A DNA stretch of 64,000 nucleotides, taken from assembly GCF_000835495.1 (NCBI RefSeq), contig NW_015622548.1, forward strand, positions 186,001 through 250,000, read 5' to 3'. The notes under the pieces are model-generated. The model had not been told where the DNA came from, made no database searches, and saw only the letters and a program-made list of their open reading frames with translations. Each line of letters begins with the position of its first letter. Position 1 is the first letter of the stretch. The DNA is from Cladophialophora immunda. Lineage: Eukaryota; Ascomycota; Eurotiomycetes; Chaetothyriales; Herpotrichiellaceae. Below are positions 1 through 11,386 of this stretch, one piece after another. The translations under genes were made by a program, and so were the position numbers.

Positions 1-430
1 CTGGTGAGCCTCAGTCCGGGGTATTCGCATCGGGTTTCGTGGATCCCGTCAAGGGTGGTTCGTTTCCGGCCTGCGGAATTCCCGGTGGTGGTGATGGCAC
101 CTGATGTAAATTTCTGCTTGGTGGAAATTGATTGTTACAGTGATTATGCTTTCAAACTTTGCTTCTGAGAGCTTTTCAAGACCATACACGGCCAAATCGG
201 AGAAAAATGGTTCTTTAAAGAATGAGAAAAAGCCTCGTGTCCTTCCGCTCAATCTGGAGAAGGCTGAATTGGTATCTGGGCAGTGATTGCCGAACCCGAA
301 AAACAATCGATTCAGTTAATCGGTGTCTACTTCAAAATTCGACAGGGCACGCAAAAGATAGCGGGATCTTTTTGTGCTCTGAGATCATCCAGAATCAAAA
401 CCAGTTCAACAGTCAGTCTGATCAGCAAGC
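1..430. other. upstream spacer, no gene seen
   Basis: No convincing coding frame on either strand. The last part is presumably the promoter and leader of the TIM-barrel gene that starts at 431. Confidence 0.5.
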
Positions 431-1453
431 ATGAAGGCCGAAAGACACAAGCTGGGAATCGCGACGGTGTCGTTAGGTTGGCATGCATCCCACACACTCG
501 AACGAAAACTGGACGCGATAGCCAAACAAGGGTATGAAGGGGTAGAGATCTATCATCCAGACTTGGTCACCTTCGCAGAACACCACTCCTTGACGCATTT
601 GGAAGCGGCATCGAAAATTGGCAGCATATGTAGAGATAGAAATATCTCAATCATAGCGCTGCAGCCTCTGTTCAACTTTCCCGGCGTCCTCACCCCTTTG
701 GAAACTCGACTCAATTCCGCTCGGGAATATGTCTCTCTAGCTAGAACTATGGGGACAAAGATAATTCAAGTTCCAACCACGTATGAAATGAATTCGACGG
801 ACGACGAAGATCTTGTCGTGGCAGAGCTCCGTGCGCTGGCGGATCTCGGGAGAGAATCGAAGGAATCTGGCGAGGAGATCCTCTTCGCATTTGAAGCACT
901 AGCATGGGGCGTGCACCATGCACTGATGGATGACGCCATTCGAATAGTCAAGCTCGTGGACCGACCGAATTTTGGACTTTGTCTCGACACTTACCACGTT
1001 ATCGCCAGGGTTTGGGCAGACGCGCACGCTTCATCCGGCACAGGCACAGGTATCGCCCCAGGAGGGTATGCAGCGCTCAAGTCAACACTCGATCGATTCA
1101 TGGAGCAATGTCAGGTGGAAAAGATATTCTATCTCCAACTCAGTGATGCCGAGAAGCTGAAGCAGCCGCTCAACGCGAGCCATGAGGCCTACAAGGCTGA
1201 GTGGGCCCATTGGGATGCCACCATGCATTGGTGTGTCTGGGGGAGATTGTTTCCGTACGAGACCGAGTATGGTGCCTATTTTCCACTGGAAGATATTCTG
1301 CGACTTTGGCTGGTGGAAAAGGGGTGGAAAGGCTGGGTGAGTATGGAGATCTTTCATCGAGATGAGGACAAGGAGTCGGTTGGTCCTGAAGTCCTCGCCG
1401 AACGGGGGTACAAGTCATGGCTGAAGATCAAAGATCGTTTTGGTTTGCAGTAA
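431..1453 (+). CDS. Sugar phosphate isomerase/epimerase family TIM barrel (3-dehydroshikimate dehydratase-like)
   Basis: Intronless, 340 aa, ATG at 431, TAA end. The protein has the AP-endonuclease-2/xylose-isomerase-like barrel pattern. It opens with LGIATVSLGWHASHTLERKL and GYEGVEIYHPDL. Likely metal ligands follow in order: Glu in FAFEALAW (about residue 157), Asp in CLDTYHV (about 187), Gln in LQLSDAE (about 238) and Glu in SMEIFHR (about 305). That order and the length match fungal 3-dehydroshikimate dehydratases of the QutC/Qa-4 type, which make protocatechuate from dehydroshikimate. It could instead be a sugar or inosose isomerase of the same fold. The expected partners of a quinate cluster (dehydroquinase, quinate dehydrogenase, QutD permease) are absent here, but a Zn2Cys6 regulator and two SDRs lie within 8 kb. 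I infer a catabolic enzyme; the substrate is open. Confidence 0.8.
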   Translation: MKAERHKLGIATVSLGWHASHTLERKLDAIAKQGYEGVEIYHPDLVTFAEHHSLTHLEAASKIGSICRDRNISIIALQPLFNFPGVLTPLETRLNSAREYVSLARTMGTKIIQVPTTYEMNSTDDEDLVVAELRALADLGRESKESGEEILFAFEALAWGVHHALMDDAIRIVKLVDRPNFGLCLDTYHVIARVWADAHASSGTGTGIAPGGYAALKSTLDRFMEQCQVEKIFYLQLSDAEKLKQPLNASHEAYKAEWAHWDATMHWCVWGRLFPYETEYGAYFPLEDILRLWLVEKGWKGWVSMEIFHRDEDKESVGPEVLAERGYKSWLKIKDRFGLQ

Positions 1454-3153
1454 TCGGTCCGCTGTTTACAGATCCTACTTGTATGTGCTGAGTAGAATAC
1501 TGGATGGCTTCCGATAACAACGTGACAAAATTAGTGAGACCACATCGGTGTAAAGACCTGAGGTCTACCCAGGCCATCCTGATCTGCAGTTGGCTGCGGA
1601 GCGAGGTATTGTTCAGCCTCCTACTAGTTCTAGTTAGCTAGTGGTCCTTTCCAGTCACAAGATGAGAGTGCGATCATTGACGTTCGCTCGACTTATTAGT
1701 CGCCCCGCGCTACCAGTGTGTCCAGGGATTCAGTAAGGCGATCGACTGGGAAGGTTGGCGGAGCCGGCATTCGCCAATGCCGGAAACAAGGGGTTTCATG
1801 CAATGGCGAAGAGACAGCTGTAGCTATCGTGTCAAGAGAGTCCGGGAGCTGTTTGACATCCGAAGCATCGGATAGGTACATGCAGACTTTGGCCCAAGGG
1901 CGGCGTTGAGCTGGAGTCGATGGATATACCATTCCCACCGTACTAGAGCCTTACTGAACGTTACAGGCGAGCTGGGGACCAACCCTAGACTGTCAGAAAA
2001 CTGTGGGCCCGGAAGAGGTGCCGCGCAGTCGGGACACCCTTAGCACTGTTAGCCAGGAGGGGGTAAGAAGATTCGGGGAGCTGCCGTTCCCACAGCCTCT
2101 TTGCTTGATCTGGAAGCCGTCGATATAGAGCGTTGTCAGGCGAAAGGTCGATGGGGGAATAGCATTAACGGAGTTTGAAGAAGTAGAAAATGCTCGTGGT
2201 GGATTGAGCGTTGTGTTCGTGACAATTCGAATGTGGACTCGTAGAAAGACCATTTTCTTGACACCGATCCGTACGAGTTCTCGCCAGTAGTTAAGTATAC
2301 GTCTATCTTGCGGCAGGGCGGGATTTCCATCTCCAATGGGAAATGACAACTTTTGGCTCGGGCGGAGTTCGACGAAAGCGAACCCTGTCTCCTAAATGAC
2401 ATTTCAGATATAGAGAATCTTGGAACCACCTTCTGATGATGTATTTATCACAATGTCGATGTATTTCCTTGGACTTGGTTGGCAATGGCATATCCTAGGC
2501 ATCTTTGCTTGAAGGAATCCGCGGTCCTTTGGCGACCCCGCTAGACCTATCCGGGTATGCCGCGCTACCATATAGGGCAATCAGGGCGGGTCGAGAATGT
2601 GTCCAGTGGCGCCTCTGTCTCTGAGTGGCTGGCGGCCTGGGTGGGTACGGCATTCTACTCCTCCTCGGTGGGTTTCATCTGACGTTCGCTTCTTCTCCCC
2701 GTTTCTCTTCCCTCTCGGTCTCACCCCATTCCCCAGTATGACCCCAGGTTTTTTAGTCACTGCCGTGGCGTCCACTGCATCTTCTGATTTCTTTGCATCG
2801 ATGATACCGACGTACGCCGTACTGAACTGCAAAAGCCTGCGTTCAATCACAGGGCAGATGTGATCCTCACCCCCCTCCCCCCCTTGGCACGGACTTGTAC
2901 GAGTAATCTTCTACGTAGACTTCTCGCAGTGCGGTGTCACTATCCGACGTCCAATATTACTCCAGGAACCACATCCGAAATGTGCCCTGGACTTTCTCAC
3001 TGAGCCCATGATTAGGGCATGCCAGGAGGTGATATGATTGTCATTTCGCATCCCGATCACCTCCAATCTCCATCGATCAAGCTACACCAATAGGTTTCTG
3101 CACAGCAGTACTACACCTGCATTGTCAGGGCCGCATGTGCCCCCCAGCTCGGG
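1454..3153. other. 1.7 kb spacer, no gene seen
   Basis: Only short frames with no recognisable protein character. A C-rich run lies near 2870-2883. The right part is the likely promoter of the regulator starting at 3154. Confidence 0.5.
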
Positions 3154-5942
3154 ATGACAACCGGCAAACTTCATCAGCCTCGGGGTAGATCCTGTGAGGA
3201 ATGCAACCGGTAAGGGAGCGCACCTTGGAAAGGGAAAGTTTGCTAAGAGACCCCTCCCGCACTAGTAAAAAGGCCAAATGTAAGTCGTCGTCCGCGTTCA
3301 TCCCTCGAAATTCGAGGGTCAACTGACTCGAGAACCAAAACTTCTCGCTTTTGTGGTCAGGTCATCACTAACCATCGTACAGGCGACAAGAAAACCCCAA
3401 AATGTCACCGATGCCAGCAGTCCGGGTCCCGTTGTGTGTATCCCACCCATCGCAAACGCACCACTCTAGAGACGAAATATCAAAGCCTTCGACGGAAGCT
3501 GATGGATTCAAACCAGGCGGATGAATTAGGTTCGGATGGAGCCCGCCCCTGCAAACAGCGTAGCGGTTTGCTCTCCTCAAAGAAGACAAATTCTAATAGC
3601 ATGCAGAAGGGTTACTGGATAACGTCGACCTGGATATTTTACGTGGTGCTCTCCGCCGTCGAGAGCAAAAACCAGCAACCACAATGACTGAGTCCGGAAC
3701 TTCGCCGTCTGACAAGATCGTGACTCTGGAAGCTCAGAGCAATATGGATTATCAGCAGCAACAAGCACAAGATATGTCATTATCATTATCATCACTACCA
3801 CTGTCAATGGTAGCAGATACCCCAGACCTGCCGACCGTTTTGTCCCACAACGACGGCTCCATCCCTGATCACTTACACATTGATGGGCAACACAACAGCC
3901 CATTGCAGGACCCTAATAGCTGGCTTCAGAATATGACCTTTAGTCCCTTCACGGACAATTATGGGATGTTCAGTTTGCTCAATTCGAGCGAGCGCCATGG
4001 TCAGTGCCAGAGCTTGTTTCCTTTTCTCTCTCTATATATTCAGATCTAACCACCTTGTATTGCTGAGAGGACAGCACGAGGTTACTAACTCTTTTCCCCC
4101 CTCGATTAGGTGACTCTTGGTCAGCTTCTGCACACAGTCTGTCAGAAGACCTGAACCTCGCGGATAGGAACCACTATACACTCCCATTCCCACCTTCTCT
4201 AGTGGATGAATTGTGAGTTTCTCCCGAAAAAGTATCATGATTTCCACATTGCCAGCATTCTTCGCGCCCGACGATTGCTACCTGTGCCCGTTTCCACCTT
4301 GACTTTTAGGCTGACGCGAGGTGAATTTCTATACTTGGACCAGGATTGACCTATTCTTCCTCCGCGTGCAACCTTCCATCCCCATTTTTCACGAACCGAG
4401 GTTTCGCCAAAAGTTCCACGTCGGCGGCAACAACAGCGAGAGATACGCGCGCCTGGCGATCGAGGACGCCCTGATTTTGACCGCAATGATGGGATTGTCG
4501 GCGAGGTTCTCTACCAACGACTTTTTCCCGTCCACCACGTCCAAGGACAAAGGCAAAGTGTTCGCTCGGAAAGCAAACGCCCTGTACGCGGATGCCCTTC
4601 AGAGTGACGAGCGAGGCATCGACGAAGGCAACGAAATCTCGCTCGGATTTCTGCAGGGGTGCATTCTCCTGGCTTTCTACGAGCAGACGAACCGAATCAC
4701 GACGCAAAGCTGGCTCCTTATAGGCACCTGTTGTCGACTCGCGGTCGATTTGGGGCTTGACCAAGTGGACAAGGACGTCTTCATCACCGACGACATTGCA
4801 CCGTCCACCGCGCCGCCCGCTGAGGAGCACAACCACCAGCACCAGCACCATTATCTGGCAGCAAAGGACTCGTGGGTTCAGAAGGAGGAGAAGAGGCGGG
4901 CCTGGTGGCTGGTGTGGGAGTTGGATGTGTTCGCCGCCACCATTCTGCGCCGACCACACGCGATCAACAAGGACCAAATGCACGTGTTGCTCCCGGTGTC
5001 GGACGCGGCCTGGTTCTCCGAAACACCCACCGAGTCGATCTTCCTTCAAACCGACTTCCTTCACGAGTGGCAGACGTTGGAGACCTGTCCCAGCGCAGAC
5101 GCACGGGCGTGGTTCCTGGTCACGACCCTTCTTATGGCCAGGGCCGCCGACCTGGCCTGTGCAGAGAATACCTTCACCCTGCAGGACATAGTCAACTTCG
5201 GGTCAAGCTTGAATTGCTTCTCTCTGCTCCTCCCGCAAGGGTTTCAACTCGACTTTGTGCGCGCCCCGTTTGACGAAGGAAGCTTTGCTGCAAACAACTG
5301 GGCGCTTCTCACGATATTCATGCTTCACACGTACGTCGCGCACATTGTTTTTGTTTTCGTCTTCTTCTGGGTGTTCGTGTCGGACGCTGACTATCCAACC
5401 GTCGACAGCGCACGCGTCTTGGTCCGAAACGCACAGTATATCAAATCCCAGAGCGGGATGCAGAACTCGGCGGTCGTGGCCTCCCTCCCCACCGGCCCGC
5501 ACAACGATACGTATCTCGTCTTCCGCGCCATGGAGGCCTGGCCACCCGAGTACCTCATCTACGCCTGTCCGTTCGTCTCGTGCACCATTATCGGCCCGGC
5601 CTTTGACAACATCCGGGCTGCGCTACTATTCGAGCCCGGGGGTCACGGAAACTATTTGTCCATGTTGAAGCTGATTCTCAAGAGGATTGGAGCGTTCTGG
5701 GGGATTGGAGAGAGCGCACTGAGTGAGTTTGCCCCCCTTTCTTTGGTCAAACAGATTTCGTTTTCGGTTCTTCTTTTCCTCTATCTTTCTCTTTGCTTCC
5801 CACCGTGTTGATGGTTTTGTGCCCTTGAAATCTTCAATGCTTTCCAGGGGAGATCGTTGAACCGTGGGAGGGACTCGGAGTGCTGATGAAACCCTCACCC
5901 ATATCCCGTACGGGATCCGGGTGTGAGTATAGGACTGGTTGA
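3154..5942 (+). CDS. Zn2Cys6 fungal transcription factor (multi-exon)
   Basis: Model: exons 3154-3209, 3266-3279, 3383-3529, 3607-3999, 4110-4212, 4344-5330, 5409-5722, 5848-5942; 702 aa, in frame throughout. Joining the first three exons gives MTTGKLHQPRGRSCEECNR, then KKAKC, then DKKTPKCHRCQQSGSRC: a perfect C-X2-C-X6-C-X6-C-X2-C-X6-C DNA-binding cluster. A basic/coiled linker follows (TLETKYQSLRRKL), then a Gln/Ser-rich stretch, then the fungal_trans domain: PFPPSLVDELIDLFFLRVQP, RLAIEDALILTAMMGLSARF, CCRLAVDLGLDQ, EEKRRAWWLVWELDVFAATI. Branch sites are good (ACTAAC at 3367-3372, TACTAAC at 4083-4089). The donor ending exon 3 is uncertain (3530 or 3560), and a further intron could start at 5922 and change the C-terminus. 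It probably controls the neighbouring TIM-barrel and SDR genes; that is inference from position. Confidence 0.85.
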
Positions 5943-7113
5943 AATCTTCGAGCACGAAATCAAAGTCAATGGCTCGTTCCGCAAACAGGCGTTTCAGAAG
6001 TATGCAAAGGACTTTTCGTTGCTGGTTGTCGATCCAGCGAGAAATGCGTGATGCAGACAATGCACACCACGAATGTGATGGATTATGTGAATGAGAAATC
6101 GGCGGGGGTGAGGGCACGAGAACCAAAAATCCACGGCTCAGGCGAGTTGTACCTGATGCGATGTGCGTAGTACTGTGTTCGAGGAGGGGAGGCATTTGTG
6201 ACTTGATTCACGATAAGAGACCCCCTGGCTGAGCTGGAGTCTCTGATGGCGGGTACAGCGATTGCCGTCCAAGTCCAGAGAGGAATCCTCATAAAGCAGT
6301 GTAGGCCGTTGGTAAAGCGGGTTCTACAACGATGGGCCTTTCGCCCGAGACCCAATATGAATTCCCGAAGCGGAATATCGACTGTCACGGTCGGGGTTCG
6401 GGTTTCAAGAAGGCCGCTGGAACGAAGCCATTTGGACTCACTAGCGATAGCTGTCGGACAAACTATACCGAGCAACACAGCTGGCCCAGATGACTAGGTA
6501 CATATTCGTAGGCAGTTCGGGCAAGAAACATGGCCTTCATGGTAGCCATGCCTCCTCCGGCCCGGTCTTTGAGGTTTCTTCCGAAGGCAAAGTTGCAAAC
6601 CGTGGCTACGGGGGCTACTAATTACCTGATAGTTAACAGGAAATACTGGATACCGGCGGTGTCCTCTGTGTTGCGTGCGAATAGCTCTTCGCCTCGAAGA
6701 AACCTTTCTCAATACGTCCCTGGTGAGTGGGAGATCAACCCGGTGCCCTTGGGGGAGACCAGGCAGTATTTTCGAATCTAGGCAGCAGGTAGTAGTGAGG
6801 ATCTTGTCGTGCAGGAGACTGACTGCCTTTTGGGAAACCCTGAATGATCCAGCCTTTCAATCATGTAGTATAGTGCAATGCTCGGGCATCAGGCGCCGAT
6901 GCTGAGTTGGCAGGCCTAGTCTGACTTTACTTTGTCCGCCATAGAAACAATGCATAGACCCATGAAGACGCATCAGTCTCTTGCACAGAGTGACTGAATC
7001 TGTATAGTTCGCTTGCTTTAACACAAGATTGATCTTCCACCGCGTACTACTCATTAACCCAACACATTTTCGTCACCTGGTGATTCTGACCCGTTGAATT
7101 TGTTGGCCACGGC
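5943..7113. other. 1.2 kb spacer, no gene seen
   Basis: Between the regulator and the minus-strand SDR. Open frames on both strands are short and of low quality; no family recognised. Confidence 0.5.
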
Positions 7114-8028
7114 TCACCATTTCGTCGCTCCCCCGTCGACCAAGAAATCCTGCCCGGTCACATATCTGCTTGCGTTGCTGGCCAGAAAGAGGGACACACC
7201 AACGTAGTCTTCTGGCACGCCAATGAACCCCAACATGGTGTCGGTTTGCCACTGCTTGATAAGATCCGGATATCCCTCTGTCATCTTCGTCAACGTGTAA
7301 CCAGGGCTGACCGAGTTGATTCTGATCCTTCTTGGTCCTAGTTCCTTTGCTATTTCGGGCACCATTCCTCGGACAGCGGACTTGGTCATGGCGTACACGC
7401 TTGAATTGTGCGTCCGAACCGCAACGTAGGATGCTGTGCTGGCTATGACAATAATGCTCCTGCTTTTGTTCTCGTTCCCATTCCCATTGCTTAAGGTGTT
7501 CTTTGTCTCACCCTGGTCGGGGTCGGATCCTAGCATTGCCTGCGCAGCTAGTTGGCAGGTGAAATACACGCCTTTGACGTTGACGTTCAACAACTCGTCA
7601 AAGTCGGTTTCTTCGGTTGCGAGGAAGTCCTTGACTTGGTTAATCCCTGCGGCCGCGATGCAAATGTCTAGCCCGCCATCGCCACAGAACGGTTGGACTG
7701 TATCTTCAAAGGCATGTTTCAGGGTAGCAACAGACGAGACGTCAACCTTCCGATACGCCGTGCGTACGCCATAGGAGGTGGAGATGCTTTCGAACTCAGG
7801 CGAGGGTGGCGATATGTCAAAGACTGCCACGTCCGCTCCGGCTCGAGCCAGGCCAGTCGCCAGAGCCAGCCCTATGCCTTGATTTCCACCGGTGACGAGA
7901 GCGTGAAGTCCACGGAGTGAGAACTTGTGACGGTGTTCTTTTTAGTCGAGATACAGGAAGAACTTGATCTTTGTTGATGGTGCTTGTGAAGGGAAGAGGG
8001 CCAGGTTTAACACACATACCTGTTCCAT
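7114..8028 (-). CDS. Short-chain dehydrogenase/reductase (classical SDR)
   Basis: Two exons: 8028-8020 (only ATG GAA CAG) and 7923-7114; intron 7924-8019; 272 aa. The join gives MEQFSLRGLHALVTGGNQGI, restoring the nucleotide-binding TGGNQGIG motif near residue 14; without the 9-nt exon the protein has no sensible start. Other SDR landmarks: AAG in CIAAAGIN (usual NNAG changed), VNVKGVYF, catalytic Ser in VIASTASY, YAMTK (YxxxK), SPGYTLT and a C-terminal VTGQDFLVDGG. About 20 extra residues rich in Gly/Asn sit before the catalytic Ser strand. An oxidoreductase acting on an alcohol, sugar or polyol with NAD(P)H is implied; substrate unknown. It is divergent from the SDR at 8459 and sits beside a Zn2Cys6 regulator. 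Confidence 0.9.
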
Positions 8029-8458
8029 TTTAGCGCTGTCCTCTAGATCAAAAAGCGGCGACCTTATTATTTGATGTCTATGATTCTTTGATAAGAAACA
8101 AAATTTGTCTCACCTGGAAGATCTTCATTCTGGTTAGATGGTGTTTGGGGAGTGCATTCGGCGACCAGAAGGCCGGAAAGGGACGGCATTCAACGACCCC
8201 GGAGATGCGGCGTACCATGTTAAACAGGGCATAAGCTGGGGTTGCAGCATACCCCGTTGTTCAACAGAATTGTGATGCAATGCGTTCACCTCAATGGCAT
8301 GCATGTTGACCGTTCTCGGTTCCACGTTTAGACTGGTAATAGATGAAGCGAGTGGAAACCTTAAAAGGGCCTTCATCCTGCATATCAGAAACAGTCCTGA
8401 TGTCTCTCACGGGCCATTCATTGTTAGGCTTATAACGACGCAAAGGGGATCTTGTAAA
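8029..8458. promoter_or_regulatory. Shared intergenic region of two divergent SDR genes
   Basis: 430 bp separate the start codons of the two SDR genes, so both promoters must lie here. I see no strong inverted CGG pair that would mark a zinc-cluster regulator site. Confidence 0.5.
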
Positions 8459-9401
8459 ATGGCTAATTTACCGTCCTTTACAAGAACGTTCCATCGGGAC
8501 GCTTACCCAGCCATATCACCAACAAGACCAGAACTGTCAGCAGCTGGAAAAGTCGTTATTGTCACCGGCGCAGCAGGTCGGATTGGCAAGGCGACTTGCA
8601 TAGCATTTGCCCGCGCTGGAGCCCAATATGTAGCGATGCTAGATCTCGACCGCGAGAGCCTGCAAAGGGCGAAAGCAGAAATCGAGCAGGATTCAGGATG
8701 CAAATCCACCAACCTTCACTTATTCCCCGTCGATATCAGGAACCAGCCCGCAATCACAGAGGCCTTCTCCTCGATCGAGTCGAACTTGGGCAAGGTGAAC
8801 GTCCTGGTCAATAACGCCGGGTACCAACCTTCCCCCGAGCTTTATCGAGATGCCGACATTGATGAGTGGTGGAAGAGCTTCGAAATCAACGTCAAGGGCA
8901 GTTTCATTGTCACGCAAGAGTTCGTGCGAAGAGCGGCCCAGGACCCCTCAAGCAAAACCGAACCTGTATTGATTAATGTCTCGAGCGTGCTTGCACATTG
9001 GGGGGTCAGACAGGGTTATGTCAACAAGCAAAGTGCTTACAGCAGTGCCAAAATGGCCATGACACGAGCCATGGAGGTTCTGCAGCAGGAAGAGCCATGG
9101 TTGCGGGTGGTGAATATCCATCCTGGCCTTGTGGTATCGCCAATGGCGGCGAAGTCGGGGACACTGGAGTATTCGATCGACAATGGTTGGTACTGACAAT
9201 TTCCGACCGTGTCCTGATGCTAACAGCTCCTTTTTTCCAGTTAATCTGCCAGCATACTTTGCCGTATGGCTTGCGAGCGACGAGGCTGGGTTCACAAAGG
9301 GGAGATTCTTATGGTCGAATTGGGACGTAGGGGAACTGCAGCAACGGAAGGCTGAGATTCTGGAACAGGATCTGCTGAGGTTGAAGGTGGATAGGTTGTG
9401 A
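8459..9401 (+). CDS. Short-chain dehydrogenase/reductase (classical SDR)
   Basis: Exons 8459-9185 and 9241-9401; intron of 55 nt with branch TGCTAAC and TTTTTTCCAG acceptor; 295 aa. I chose ATG 8459 over the in-frame ATG at 8294 because the SDR fold starts about 30 residues after it and the 55 extra residues look like leader sequence. Motifs: [12 protein letters not shown] cofactor loop, LDLD after beta-2 (an Asp there suggests NAD preference), NNAGYQ, INVSSVL with the catalytic Ser, YSSAK (YxxxK), NIHPGLV. After splicing the tail reads [20 protein letters not shown], the usual SDR C-terminus. The substrate is not visible from sequence. Divergent partner of the SDR at 7114-8028; both probably belong to the small cluster led by the regulator at 3154. 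Confidence 0.9.
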
Positions 9402-10397
9402 TGATATCAGAAAACCTATCATAGCTATTGAAGCTGGAGGACTTCAAGTGCCTACCTGTAGTGCCTCGAGGTATAGACCATAGACACGGTGGATGCTGCT
9501 GTAGCAAACAATGCCATGTGCTTGTATCACGTTCCAGTCACGTGACAGATGCGGCCAACGCACAGGACATGTGCACACCCACATCGGCTGAGGTGTGGCG
9601 ACTGAGTGGCTGTGCAGGGAGACACAGCAGCAACTGCGCGTCTCACTGGCCGAGTCTCAGCTGCTCATTTGATCTCAGGGTGTGGCTGAGCAGTTAGCCG
9701 ACGGATAGGTGAAGGAAACGATGGGTGCGACAGATCCTAGATGATGGCCCGGAGAGAAGCCGTCGCCAGTCAGAGGGTGGTCGTTCAGCTGCGCCTACGC
9801 GGGTTGCGCAATGAGGCAGTTGGAAGCAGGGTAGAGAAAGTCAATCCAGTGTGCAATCGCTGCTGAAGAGGCGAATCAATCCTTGTCTCGAGGGTCGGAG
9901 AACTGATGAAACGGGGTATATCAAAAGGCGCTGTTGAGACACATATCATGGGTGACTGTTTGTTTTCTCGCTTCACGATTCTCAAACAAATTCTGTGACA
10001 ACAACCTGGAAGACACCAGCCCCTTATTATCAAGAGCCCAACCCCCTCTGCCCGCCCCCCTGAGTTTGTTCTCTAGGCTCTACTCCGTACCTAGAGATAC
10101 CTTCTAGGCTCGGCATCACCAACGCCCAAGCTTTTCGTCAAGCAACTCGCGCCCACCACCCTCCCTCGGGCATCCACTGCTGGGCACCGACTGCGGCTAT
10201 TGCCCTGAACCAAGAGACCAGACCCTCTTTGCCTCCGAATCCCTCCTCTTTTTTCCACCTCCGCCTCTATCAACTTGCATTGAATTCTGTCATCCGTTTG
10301 CGACCAACTTCAGTTCTCGCAATCATCACAGACTCATCAATCCAGTCCTTCCTTCTACCTTTCATCGATAACTGACTTCACACACCTCACCGCCACC
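9402..10397. other. 1 kb spacer and leader of the CYSTM gene
   Basis: No coding frame recognised. The last 200 bases are C/T-rich and end in CCGCCACCATG, a strong start context, consistent with a leader. Confidence 0.5.
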
Positions 10398-10977
10398 ATG
10401 TCGAGCCAACAATACTACCAAGGTGGTCCGCAGTATCCTCCGCAAAGGTGAGTTGTCCTGATTTTGAGTCCTTTCTTACCGCCAGACTGCGCTGTGGTCC
10501 TCCACCTCGCCCCCTGGATCTCGCTCGTGATGAAGAAGGAGCACACAAGAACAGAGCAGTCGCTTGCTTTTCCTTGTGCCAGCACCCTCACAGCGCCGTC
10601 ACCATGATTCCCCTTACATCACCGCTTTTATCTTCGCGCAGTTCCACTGACTCACGTTCCTATATAGCTACGGCGGAGGTTACCCTCCTCAAGGTCCTCC
10701 ACAAGGTTACTATCCACCACAAGGTGGTATGCCATACCAACAGCCTCAAAACTATCCTCCACCACAACCCGCGCCTCGGCAACAAGACCGTGGATGCTTG
10801 GGCGCTTGGTAAGAAGCCTCATACCCCTTTTCCTCTGCTGCACGAAACAGGCGCGTGAAGGACACATGGCCGCTAACACAGTCTGATAGTCTTGCTGCCC
10901 TCTGCTGCTGTTTCGTTTGCGAAGAAGGATGTGAATGCTGTGCGGACTGCTGCGAGTGCTTTGCCGAGTGCTGCTAA
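10398..10977 (+). CDS. Small cysteine-rich transmembrane (CYSTM-type) protein
   Basis: Three exons, 10398-10447, 10668-10808, 10890-10977; 92 aa. No long open frame shows it because the exons are short. The first two thirds are a Gln/Tyr/Pro/Gly-rich tail (YPPQGPPQGYYPPQGG and similar). The C-terminus carries the cysteine block GCLGACLAALCCCFVCEEGC followed by ECCADCCECFAECC and a stop. This layout, a PQGY-rich head and a C-terminal Cys-rich hydrophobic helix, is that of CYSTM proteins, plasma-membrane peptides linked to stress tolerance. Intron 1 is long (220 nt); intron 2 has a GCTAAC branch site. A plain PQGY-repeat peptide with a Cys-rich tail is the alternative; the role here is inferred. 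Confidence 0.78.
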
Positions 10978-11386
10978 GCGGCGATGATGGGGGAAGAGCA
11001 TAGGACAGCGGAGTGCCAAATAGAAGGGGAGGACAATAAAAGACGAGCGAGTCGGTTACTTTGGCACAGCGAAAACTCATCCGTCGAATTCTGCCCCTTC
11101 ATCCGCATCCGCCACCCTTCGAGACACGACGCATTCAAAGCTATGAATCAATACAGCACGGGTCTGTCTCCTGCAGATCGACAAATCCAATAATGACTCT
11201 TCCGACGGGGACTATGGCATGGTACATACAGTGGCGACGAGAAAAAGCGGTCTGCGTTGCATGAGTTTTTGATCTCTCAATTTTCCTTTGTGGGCTGGTT
11301 TCTGGCCAACTACGCTCCTCTGCCTTGAGCAGAACGGCGACGAGCGCAAAGGGAAATGGGACTCTGTTTACGTGTTTCTCTGCGCT
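10978..11386. other. 3' flank of the CYSTM gene
   Basis: No gene seen; probably 3' untranslated sequence and spacer. Confidence 0.4.

Noticed and set aside
4351..5064. 237-codon minus-strand frame
   Set aside because: Antisense to the fungal_trans domain of the Zn2Cys6 regulator.
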